Shown here: piece after piece, positions 29,145 through 36,255 of the stretch
Layout: every line of letters starts with the position of its first letter
How positions within the stretch are numbered: the stretch's first letter is position 1
Source of the DNA: Saprospirales bacterium
GTDB lineage: Bacteria; Bacteroidota; Bacteroidia; Chitinophagales; Saprospiraceae
NCBI GenBank assembly: GCA_007695035.1
Contig: REEO01000050.1
Span: 1 to 64,000 of the forward strand
Direction of reading: 5' to 3'
Length of the DNA: 64,000 nt
Translations under genes and position numbers: made by a program
The notes under the pieces: generated by a model
The model's database searches: none
Seen by the model: only the letters and a program-made list of their open reading frames with translations
What the model was told of the DNA's origin: nothing

Positions 29145-30494
29145 ATGGATTCTACTGCCCTGAATACTTTCAACAAAATTGTAGCAGATACCACAATTGA
29201 GAATCACTTTTTTGTCACAGTCAACCCTATTGAATCAGTGGCGGTGGAAAAAGCTATCCCTATACTGCTCCCTTCCCATTCCGACACCATAGTAAATTTC
29301 ACTCACAACTGGTTGGATTATCGCGCTGATAGCAATTATGTTTGGCATGGATTTCTCTACGAGAAGGATTCCTCCTACATTCACACCGGCCGCGGCACCC
29401 TTATAAGTGAGGATGGTAAAAAATACGGTAGCTTCCGCATCGACAGTATTTACTACGATCTGATTGATCTCGGTGGTAATACCAATATTCTTGTTCAATA
29501 TGAGCATACTGAACTTGAATTGGAGTGTGGTGTACCTGAATTTGATAGTCTTGCAACACCACCGGAACCTCCTGATTCAAGCTTGATTGCTGAATACAGG
29601 GATACAGGGCCCTGTCCGATAAATGTTTTAATACTGTATTCTGAGGGTGGAGAGGCTAAAGTGCAAAATAATATCCAACAAATAGCCAATATTTCCTTCG
29701 AACAAACTCTGGATGTCCTGCGTAACTCAGATATTAGGGCATCTGACTTTCATTTAAATCTGGTTGGAATAGAGTTTCTTCCAAAGTTTAATGAATTAGT
29801 TGGTTTTGGTGGAGTTTGGAATGAACTGTTGCAGCGATGGACATTCTCCGCCCCAGACAATAGTATAATATACTATCTAACTAACCCAATCCAAAGCCCA
29901 ACCAATGATCTTTATATTTTAAGGGAAGAACATGAGGCCGATTGGGTACTTATATTGGGTGAAGTTGACGGTTGGATCCCAGGTTTAAGTGGAGTAGCGG
30001 TCCTAGGGCCAAATGAAAATGCACCTGTTGCTATTGTTGATGCAGGTAAATCCACCAAAAACTATCTTTTTGTTCATGAGTTGGGTCATCTTTTCGGATG
30101 TCATCACGAAGAGTGCAGTGCCCCCTGGGCGGTAAACTGCGTTCACGAAAATATTCAGGCAAGACATCCACACAGGTGGAAAAATAAGAAATGGGGTGGG
30201 CTTTCAAACGCACATAGATTTAGTGTAATGTATTCCTTAGATTCAGAAAAAACCAGAGCATTCTTTTCCAATCCGGATGTAGAAAATGCAGAAGGGAATA
30301 AGACTGGTACTGAATGGAGGAATAATGCAGCATGGCTAAAGGATATGGGATGCATCATTTCCAATTGGAGCAAAAATGAAACCCCTCCATTATTTTCACA
30401 CATAACTGCACCGACAAAAGCTTGTACCTGTGCACATGTAACTTTCCACGCCCATGCAGAAGGTGGAACCTGGGAATCCTATCATTACACCTAG
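29145..30494 (+). CDS. Metzincin-type zinc metalloprotease domain (open part of the interrupted locus)
   Basis: The longest ATG-initiated frame of the locus, 449 residues. The frame is actually open upstream to about 28980 and codes for a signal peptide ending SYSQ followed by DDNTLF. The catalytic zinc motif HELGHLFGCHH (HExxHxxGxxH) is encoded at 30075-30107, and the Met-turn SVMYS at 30222-30236, so this is a metzincin. A Cys-rich loop follows the zinc motif. The frame ends at the TAG 30492-30494, with obvious coding sequence continuing in the same frame. Without the upstream signal peptide this shorter frame would give a non-exported product, so its translation as such is doubtful. Confidence 0.7.
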   Translation: MDSTALNTFNKIVADTTIENHFFVTVNPIESVAVEKAIPILLPSHSDTIVNFTHNWLDYRADSNYVWHGFLYEKDSSYIHTGRGTLISEDGKKYGSFRIDSIYYDLIDLGGNTNILVQYEHTELELECGVPEFDSLATPPEPPDSSLIAEYRDTGPCPINVLILYSEGGEAKVQNNIQQIANISFEQTLDVLRNSDIRASDFHLNLVGIEFLPKFNELVGFGGVWNELLQRWTFSAPDNSIIYYLTNPIQSPTNDLYILREEHEADWVLILGEVDGWIPGLSGVAVLGPNENAPVAIVDAGKSTKNYLFVHELGHLFGCHHEECSAPWAVNCVHENIQARHPHRWKNKKWGGLSNAHRFSVMYSLDSEKTRAFFSNPDVENAEGNKTGTEWRNNAAWLKDMGCIISNWSKNETPPLFSHITAPTKACTCAHVTFHAHAEGGTWESYHYT

Positions 30495-30560
30495 AGTTAC
30501 AGCTACGATGGATTTAACTTTCAAAACTATCCATTCAATGGAAACCTGGCTAATATCCCA

Positions 30561-31019
30561 ATGCCTTGTCCGAATTCAATACCTCCTATTGATGGACATG
30601 GTCTTTATGTGAGGCTTGAGGTCACAGACTCCGGAAACAATTCACATACCTCCGTATTTTACGTTGAAATGGGGAACGAAAATGATCAGGGAGTCCCATG
30701 TTATATCCCACAAAGGTATTTTATACCGCAATCCATAGACTCAAACATATTGGAATACCGGGTATCTCCCAATCCAGTGACAAATATCACCAATATTGAA
30801 ATAGAGAATTCCTCAGAAAAGGATATTTCCCTTACAAAGAAGCTTTTCAACACCTCTGGGAAGCTTCTTCTTTCAGAGCATATGGTGGCGAAAAAAGGAG
30901 AAAATAGTTTTACTTTAAACATGGAGTCCTATCCTCCTGGAATGTATTTTCTCCGGTTTTCAAGCGATAATACTGAAAAACCCATGGACGCAGTGACCAT
31001 AAAAATCATTAAACAATAA
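30561..31019 (+). CDS. T9SS type A sorting-domain fragment, C-terminus of the metzincin
   Basis: The 152 residues after the first downstream ATG, in the same frame as the protease. Residues 1-50 finish a beta-rich spacer domain. From about 66 the sequence YRVSPNPVTNITNIEIENSS, then the segments FNTSGKLLLSEHM and LNMESYPPGMYFLRF, are a textbook T9SS type A C-terminal sorting domain that directs cargo across the outer membrane. On its own it has no signal peptide and cannot be secreted. The lipoprotein gene follows after 12 bases. Confidence 0.8.
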   Translation: MPCPNSIPPIDGHGLYVRLEVTDSGNNSHTSVFYVEMGNENDQGVPCYIPQRYFIPQSIDSNILEYRVSPNPVTNITNIEIENSSEKDISLTKKLFNTSGKLLLSEHMVAKKGENSFTLNMESYPPGMYFLRFSSDNTEKPMDAVTIKIIKQ

Positions 31020-31031
31020 ACACCCACGATC

Positions 31032-31832
31032 ATGAGACATTTACTTTTCTTAGCAACAATACTCCTCATAGCCTCCGGCTGCATAAAAGACGACGGAAAG
31101 TCGGGCTTTCCCGTTACCGATGGAGACCGGTTGGTCAGCTATTCATTTGTCTTCAATTCAGAAGAGTATGAAGCGGCAGAATTTATTTACAACAAAGACA
31201 ATCGGATAATTAAGTCATTTAATAAGTTGGCTCGCGGTAGCAATCCATATGAAAATTATTACGAGTATGATGAAAACGATCGGTTGACTGAAGTTTTTAA
31301 TTCTGACATTAAAGAAACCTACCAATACGACGAGTCCGGCAATCTCATAAAGATCCTTTTTTTTGTCTCCCGGGATTACGGAAGTACTTTTGTAAAAAGA
31401 GATCGGGCAGGGTTCAAGCTCCATTACGATTATTTTGGTAAAATAAGTAGAAAAGAGATACTGTATAATGATGGCCGGGAGGAAAATTTCTGGGGATATG
31501 CTATTAAAAATTTTATATATCAATGGGAAGACGGCAATATAGTGAAAGCCAAGGGATACAATAGAGACAGTGTGCGGGCCATAACCTATCTTTACGAGTA
31601 CGACAACAAACCAAATTACCGGTTTAAACAACCCGCTACCCATTACTTTAATGCAAAGAGTTTGTCAAAGAACAATGTGGTGGAGGAAGTCTTGCTCGAC
31701 CATTTGGGATATTATCCTAGTGTAAACTGCAGAGTTTGCAACAAAAAGTATTACTACAACAAAAATGGTATGCCCGTATTTCAGCGCAACAGTGGAAGTA
31801 CAGAGAGCTACGTTATGCTAAAATATGAGTAA
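31032..31832 (+). CDS. Lipoprotein with RHS/YD-like repeats (copy 1)
   Basis: A 266-residue lipoprotein; the lipobox is IASGC with Cys at about 17. The mature part has short YD/RHS-type repeats such as YEYDENDRLTEVF and YQYDESGNLIKI, then YQWEDGNIVKAKGYN, and a C-terminal pair CRVC near 236-239. Its length and layout match the next gene, so the two are a tandem duplication. It begins 12 bases after the metzincin locus and was probably co-transcribed with it. Function unknown; RHS-like lipoproteins are common surface proteins in Bacteroidota. Confidence 0.82.
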   Translation: MRHLLFLATILLIASGCIKDDGKSGFPVTDGDRLVSYSFVFNSEEYEAAEFIYNKDNRIIKSFNKLARGSNPYENYYEYDENDRLTEVFNSDIKETYQYDESGNLIKILFFVSRDYGSTFVKRDRAGFKLHYDYFGKISRKEILYNDGREENFWGYAIKNFIYQWEDGNIVKAKGYNRDSVRAITYLYEYDNKPNYRFKQPATHYFNAKSLSKNNVVEEVLLDHLGYYPSVNCRVCNKKYYYNKNGMPVFQRNSGSTESYVMLKYE

Positions 31833-31929
31833 TCTAAGGGTGCACAAGTGCTTATTTCACAAAATCCAGGCAACCTGTAAAATGAGGATAGAAATTGACC
31901 ATATCAACAACCGGATAAAAAATCACACT

Positions 31930-32748
31930 ATGAAACACCTCCTGTTATTCGCGGCAATTTTCCTCCTTGCAACAGGCTGTTCCAGGGATGACGACCTGGA
32001 CATTCAGTTCACGGATGGAAACCGGCTTGTGCGCCACGTGGAGTTCTATAACTCAAGTGAGCGCATTACCACGGAGTATTTTTTCGATGAATTAAACACC
32101 CCTGTAAAGGCGATTGAAACTATAAATATTATTTTCTTAGACACCAATATAGATTACATCTATGATGAAAGAAATCGTTTAGTTAAGGTCATTAAAACAT
32201 CTAGTAATCCTGCAGGACCAGTCATCCATAAATCAGAGCATTTCTATGATGACATCGACAGATTGGAACGCATTAGGCATCTCAGTTCTTTAGACGATGG
32301 TGAAACCTACCTAGAACAACCAATCGCCAAAATAAGGTATTACTACAATGATGCTTCGCAGCTCTACAGGAAGGAGAGGCTTTACCGCGATACAATTCCG
32401 GATGCATCCTGGAATTTTAAGATCGAGAACTTTTACTACCAATGGGAGGACAACAACATTGCAGTGGTGGAAGAGTACAACAGAATGGGAGAACTGGCAT
32501 TCACCAGAGAATTTGAATACGACAACAAGGTCAATTACCTGCTGATGCACCCTGAAATTTTTGTCCGACCTGAGACACTTACCCAAAACAATGTTGTCAG
32601 GGAGGAGATCACCGATCATCTAAACCATTTACCCAATTCGGCATGCACAGTTTGTCGAACCACCTACAGGTACAATACAAGCGGAAAACCCGTGATGTAT
32701 AGAAGCCAAAAGGAACCAGATAAGTATTTTGTATTGACGTATGAGTGA
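31930..32748 (+). CDS. Lipoprotein with RHS/YD-like repeats (copy 2)
   Basis: A 272-residue lipoprotein. The ATG at 31930 is chosen because it begins the signal sequence MKHLLLFAAIFLLATGC; the frame extends upstream without coding character. The body repeats the plan of copy 1: DYIYDERNRLVKVI, a second repeat, FYYQWEDNNIAVVEEYN, and C-terminal CTVC with the shared ending around YFVLTYE. The copies are well diverged. Function unknown. It is the last gene before the convergent SRP RNA. Confidence 0.82.
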   Translation: MKHLLLFAAIFLLATGCSRDDDLDIQFTDGNRLVRHVEFYNSSERITTEYFFDELNTPVKAIETINIIFLDTNIDYIYDERNRLVKVIKTSSNPAGPVIHKSEHFYDDIDRLERIRHLSSLDDGETYLEQPIAKIRYYYNDASQLYRKERLYRDTIPDASWNFKIENFYYQWEDNNIAVVEEYNRMGELAFTREFEYDNKVNYLLMHPEIFVRPETLTQNNVVREEITDHLNHLPNSACTVCRTTYRYNTSGKPVMYRSQKEPDKYFVLTYE

Positions 32749-32852
32749 ATACCAGACCCGGCTGTGTCCAATCGAGCATACTTTTTCTGTTAAAAGGTGA
32801 CTTGGACAATGGAACAGAGGAAATCCCAAAAAATCCACAAGTCAACGGGCAT

Positions 32853-32953
32853 AAAAAAAGGTGAGGAATCATATCGCACCGCTACAACCTCCTGCCCTTG
32901 CTGCATTTCTGCCCTGGGGGAGTTCAGAGGGAGCTGGTCGTATGACCCTCACC
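32853..32953 (-). ncRNA. ffs: Signal recognition particle RNA (4.5S-type)
   Basis: On the minus strand the gene begins GGTGAGG, carries the conserved bacterial SRP core (GAACTCCCCCAGGGCAGAAA followed by TGCAGCAAGGGCAGG) and ends in CCTCACC then seven T. The ends pair: GGTGAGG with CCTCACC, then TCATA with TATGA. This gives the single long hairpin with asymmetric internal loops of small bacterial SRP RNA that binds Ffh. A TAnnTTTG promoter box ends 6 bases before the proposed 5' end. The core, the pairing ends, the promoter and the T-run agree with one another. Confidence 0.88.
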
Positions 32954-32958
32954 GGCCG

Positions 32959-32966
32959 CAAAGGTA
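32959..32966 (-). promoter_or_regulatory. -7 promoter element of the SRP RNA gene
   Basis: TACCTTTG on the minus strand, followed by CG, six bases before the first G of the RNA. Confidence 0.65.
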
Positions 32967-33021
32967 AAATATTTTTAACAAGGAGGTAAACTACGGGCTT
33001 AAAATTTACGGGAGATTTTTA

Positions 33022-33738
33022 TCAAAGTTGGTCCCGGATAAGTGGGATAAAAAATTCCCAGGCCTGGCCATGGGGAAGGCAATTCACCGATATCTGTTCT
33101 CCGCTGACCGGATGTTCAAATTCCATTCGAAAGCAATGAAGAGCTATGGCATTTTTGTGTTGCCATTTTTCACCTCCATATTTGAGATCGCCAACCAGGG
33201 GGGCACCGACAGCAGCCATTTGGGCTCGAATTTGATGTGGCCTTCCGGTTTCAAGGACAATTCTGTACAAGTGGTGGTTGCCGCTACTGCCGCATAATTC
33301 CAGTTTGAGTTTAGCGACCTGCCAGTTGGAGGGAATTTTCTTTCTCGGATCCGGTTTTTTTACCCTGGATTTATTGCGTTCAGTGTCTTTCTTTATCCAG
33401 TGGACCAACTCGGAGGATTCAACAATAGGGTCGCCGGTTGAAAGGCAAAAGTACTCTTTGCTAATGGCGCGATCCCTGAAGAGTTGATTCATCCTGCTCA
33501 GTCCCTTAGAAGTGCAGGCAAAAATCTGGCAACCCGAAGCAGGCCTGTCAATACGGTGAACGGGCTTGAGAAACACATCCCCCGGCTTGTTTCTCGTCTT
33601 CTTAAGATATTCCTTTCCGGCCTCAAGCAAGGTATAATCTCCCGATCTGTCAGCGTGAACCAATACCCCGGCGGGTTTCTCGAGGATGAGAATGTGATTG
33701 TCCTCGTACAAAGCCATAATTTGTCTGCTCCTACTCAT
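33022..33738 (-). CDS. RluA-family pseudouridine synthase
   Basis: A 238-residue RNA pseudouridine synthase. The catalytic Asp lies in VHRIDRPASG near 62-71, matching the HRLDxxTSG motif of the RluA family. LEKPAGVLVH near 18-27 and ETGRPHQIRAQMA near 165-177 are further landmarks. There is no S4 domain, so it belongs to the short single-domain group. The target uridine in rRNA or tRNA is not predictable. An alternative ATG at 33717 is possible. Confidence 0.93.
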   Translation of the reverse strand: MSRSRQIMALYEDNHILILEKPAGVLVHADRSGDYTLLEAGKEYLKKTRNKPGDVFLKPVHRIDRPASGCQIFACTSKGLSRMNQLFRDRAISKEYFCLSTGDPIVESSELVHWIKKDTERNKSRVKKPDPRKKIPSNWQVAKLKLELCGSSGNHHLYRIVLETGRPHQIRAQMAAVGAPLVGDLKYGGEKWQHKNAIALHCFRMEFEHPVSGEQISVNCLPHGQAWEFFIPLIRDQL

Positions 33739-34088
33739 CTATAATTTTTTTCCTGATTGACCTGCAAAGTAACAACATTATGCGAAACCACTGCCCCTGA
33801 CCTTAAGAGATTATTCTCTGAATTCCTATGAACCACACAACACTGCCCTGCTCGGGGACAAAGGTCATTAGATCGATTAAATATATCACCAGCCACCATA
33901 TTTACAGAAATTACTACAGGCAATTTTAGACCGAAATTTGTTCCAATCTCTAATGTGCTGAGAAATATAATTTTGGACTAACAAATTTTACCATTACTAA
34001 TCAAGGAATTATAAATTATAAATATTTTATTTGTATAAAGGTATTAAATTTCAGCATCAAACATATGTACAATTAAATTAATGTGTTA
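33739..34088. other. Intergenic, no recognised content
   Basis: This AT-rich 350-base stretch separates the pseudouridine synthase from the small-RNA unit. Apart from a near match to a -7 box for the minus-strand gene (TACTTTGCA, one base shorter than consensus), nothing is recognised. Confidence 0.5.
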
Positions 34089-34098
34089 TACCTTTGCA
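34089..34098 (+). promoter_or_regulatory. -7 promoter element of an orphan small transcript
   Basis: TACCTTTGCA is a perfect extended Bacteroidota -7 box, yet no protein gene follows within 600 bases. It is followed by a hairpin, a 12-codon frame and a strong terminator. Confidence 0.6.
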
Positions 34099-34157
34099 TT
34101 GTTGAATAAAAAGACGGACATATAGATAACCATCGCTCAGGACCTTTGGGCGATCTC

Positions 34158-34196
34158 ATGAAAAGATTTATGCGTTTCTTAGTTTTAGTTAGTTAG
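34158..34196 (+). CDS. Micro-ORF MKRFMRFLVLVS
   Basis: A 12-codon frame (ATG to TAG) inside the candidate small RNA. The peptide MKRFMRFLVLVS is basic at the N-terminus and hydrophobic at the C-terminus, like a tiny membrane peptide or an attenuation leader peptide. No strong purine-rich site precedes it, as is usual in Bacteroidota. It lies between the 5' hairpin and the terminator. Translation is unproven. Confidence 0.35.
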   Translation: MKRFMRFLVLVS

Positions 34197-34209
34197 TATT
34201 GTTAAATGC

Positions 34210-34242
34210 AGTGCCGGAAAACGTTCCGGCACTCGCTTTTTT
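34210..34242 (+). terminator. Rho-independent terminator of the small transcript
   Basis: A perfect 10-bp stem, AGTGCCGGAA (34210-34219) and TTCCGGCACT (34224-34233), loop AACG, followed by CGC and six T. Confidence 0.9.
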
Positions 34243-34432
34243 ACCCCAGTCCATTCAGGGAATTTCTCACCCTTCCAGTAAACACTGAATTCCCGTCAGA
34301 AAACCCCCAAAACACGCATCTCACTATTTGCCTAACCCTTCGCCAAACCCACAACTTCTCGACCTTAGCATAAAATCCTATCCAATTTAATAAAACGCCC
34401 CTAATGAAAATTAGAATCATAGTAGAGGACCC

Positions 34433-34600
34433 AAGGCATTGCGACTCTACACCGATATTGATCCAAAACCAGTCCGCCAATTTAAGTTGTCATAAAGAAT
34501 ATGATCAATTGAATTATGGGGTGAAATAGTACGCAAGCCATTGCGTACCTAAACCGGTTACTGATCCCAAACACCATCCGCCATTTTCTATTGTCAAATG
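34433..34600. repeat. Diverged direct repeat, two copies of about 65 bp
   Basis: The segments 34433-34497 and 34534-34600 align along their length with shared blocks CATTGCG, TGATCC, AAAC or CAAAC, TCCGCCA and TTGTCA in the same order and at similar spacing. The period is about 101 bases. They lie in the non-coding region between the small-RNA unit and ald. Origin unknown. Confidence 0.6.
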
Positions 34601-34706
34601 TCAAATAAGCTACTCCATTTTCCAGAAATCACAGATCGAAAATTGCCTTCTGCCATTCGAGAATTGCCCAAACCTTTCTATCTTGCGCCCTCAAAATAAA
34701 AAACTC

Positions 34707-35819
34707 ATGATAATAGGTGTTCCCAAGGAGATAAAACCCAGTGAAAACAGAGTAGCAGTCACCCCTGCAGGTGTATTGGAGTTGTCCAAAAGAGGCCACG
34801 ATGTCTATGTTCAAACTACAGCCGGAGAGGGCAGTGGTTTTTCGGACGATGCTTACAAAGAGGCCGGTGCAAAGATACTTCCCACCATTGCCTCGGTTTA
34901 TGAGAAAGCGGAGATGATAGTGAAAGTAAAGGAGCCCATCGAGCCCGAATACGATCTGATCCGTGAAGACCAGCTCATTTTCACCTACTTTCACTTCGCC
35001 TCTTACGAACCGCTCACAAAGGCAATGATCAAGTCCGGTTCAGTGTGCCTGGCATACGAAACGGTGGAAAACCCTGACAGGAGTTTACCCCTGCTCATTC
35101 CCATGTCAGAAGTTGCCGGTCGGATGGCGACCCAGCAAGGAGCAAAATTTTTGGAAAAGCCGCAAAAAGGTAAGGGAATTCTTCTGGGAGGAGTACCCGG
35201 TGCCAGCCCGGCAAAAGTACTGGTAATTGGCGGTGGAATTGTGGGAACGCATGCCGCTAAAATGGCCGCCGGTCTGGGAGCCAATGTCACCATGCTCGAC
35301 ATCAGTTTACCCAGACTCCGTCAGTTGGACGACATTATGCCACCCAATGTAACCACCAGATATTCAGATGAATACACCATCAGAGAACTCATTCAAACCC
35401 ATGAGCTCATAATTGGAGCCATTCTTATTCCGGGAGCAAAGGCACCCAACCTAATCACCAGGGACATGCTAAAAACCATGCAACCAGGAACCGTACTGGT
35501 TGATGTGGCCGTGGACCAGGGAGGCTGTTTCGAGACCACCAAACCCACCACCCACGATGATCCTATTTACATCATTGACGAGGTGGTTCATTACTGTGTA
35601 GCCAATATGCCCGGAGCGGTGCCATTCACCTCCACCGTAGCACTGACCAACGCCACCCTGCCCTACGTAATCAAACTAGCCAACGAAGGTTGGAGGGAGG
35701 CCTGTATGAACGACGCCACCCTGCTTCCCGGCTTAAATATTGTAAACGGAAAGGTGGTTTATCAGGCGGTTGCCGAAGCTTTCGGACTCGATTATGTCCC
35801 GGTTTCTAAGATTCTATAA
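34707..35819 (+). CDS. ald: Alanine dehydrogenase
   Basis: A 370-residue NAD-dependent enzyme that interconverts L-alanine with pyruvate and ammonia. The ATG at 34707 is used because MIIGVPKEIKPSENRVAVTP is the family's N-terminus; an upstream in-frame start at 34683 adds only eight unrelated residues. Catalytic Lys is in VKVKEPIEPEY near 70-80 and catalytic His in FTYFHFA near 94-100. The NAD-binding glycine motif is VIGGGIVGTHAA near 173-184. Length equals that of characterised Ald. No adjacent regulator is seen. Confidence 0.96.
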   Translation: MIIGVPKEIKPSENRVAVTPAGVLELSKRGHDVYVQTTAGEGSGFSDDAYKEAGAKILPTIASVYEKAEMIVKVKEPIEPEYDLIREDQLIFTYFHFASYEPLTKAMIKSGSVCLAYETVENPDRSLPLLIPMSEVAGRMATQQGAKFLEKPQKGKGILLGGVPGASPAKVLVIGGGIVGTHAAKMAAGLGANVTMLDISLPRLRQLDDIMPPNVTTRYSDEYTIRELIQTHELIIGAILIPGAKAPNLITRDMLKTMQPGTVLVDVAVDQGGCFETTKPTTHDDPIYIIDEVVHYCVANMPGAVPFTSTVALTNATLPYVIKLANEGWREACMNDATLLPGLNIVNGKVVYQAVAEAFGLDYVPVSKIL

Positions 35820-36255
35820 CATGGTTGATTGATAGCCTTCCTCAGTTATAATTTGGTGAGTCTGCTGATGGGTTGATGGTTATTGGCTTATGGCCAATGG
35901 CCTTATGACGTAAGCACCTCATTATCCTAGTTTTATCAACCTATTGCGATTATTAATTTGCGTGGATCTTTTTATGGTACATTCTTACTCATACATTGGG
36001 CTCTTATCTGTCATGCCGTCAAATTCCCTGTGCTTTCTCCGTGATCTTCGTGGCTCTGTGGTGGACCAAAATGGCCGATAGTTATAAGCTGAATGGTTGA
36101 TTGTCGATGGGCCCACTTTTTGGGGGTCAATTGTCCATTAAAACCCCAAATCTATAATTTGACATTTGAAAGGAATATGGGAGTGTAAAATTCCCAGAGG
36201 CCAATGCGTATCAACCAATTTGAAACAAGGAACTGCACAGTCGCGTTATCCTATC
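35820..36255. other. Intergenic region with short quasi-repeats
   Basis: 436 bases without a supported gene. It holds a 9-bp quasi-repeat at 36037-36064 (CTCCGTGAT, CTTCGTGGC, TCTGTGGTG) and a GGCCAATGGCC palindromic stretch near 35890-35903. These look like degenerate intergenic sequence rather than a regulatory element. Confidence 0.4.

Larger units (their letters stand above)
29000..31019 (+). pseudogene. Interrupted or phase-variable T9SS-secreted metzincin protease (whole locus)
   Basis: Read together, the locus encodes a Sec signal peptide, a zinc metalloprotease domain, a beta-rich spacer and a T9SS sorting domain, about 670 residues. Two lesions interrupt it. First, the ATG at 29000 runs through six copies of a 7-bp repeat and stops at a TAG at 29087 after 29 codons; removing one copy would place the ATG in frame with a good signal peptide (ILILFVLNALLAVSSYSQ). 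Second, an in-frame TAG at 30492-30494 lies where the context (HYT-stop-SYSYDG) suggests a former TGG Trp. As sequenced, no full-length product is expected. It is either a decaying gene or one whose 5' switch is in the off state and which also has a nonsense mutation. Confidence 0.75.
34104..34242 (+). ncRNA. Candidate small RNA or attenuated leader
   Basis: A self-contained unit of about 140 nt. After the -7 box at 34089 comes a first hairpin, ATCGCTCA (34132-34139) pairing with TGGGCGAT (34147-34154), then a 12-codon ORF, then a perfect 10-bp terminator stem at 34210-34233 and a T-run. The next gene, ald, starts 465 bases further on, so this is not a close leader of ald. It could be a trans-acting sRNA, a dual-function RNA encoding a micro-peptide, or a leader left from a lost gene. 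No known RNA family was recognised. The 5' end is estimated from the box. Confidence 0.6.

Noticed and set aside
33735-33923. 62-codon minus-strand frame next to the pseudouridine synthase
   Set aside because: No coding character or family motif, and it overlaps the probable promoter of that gene.
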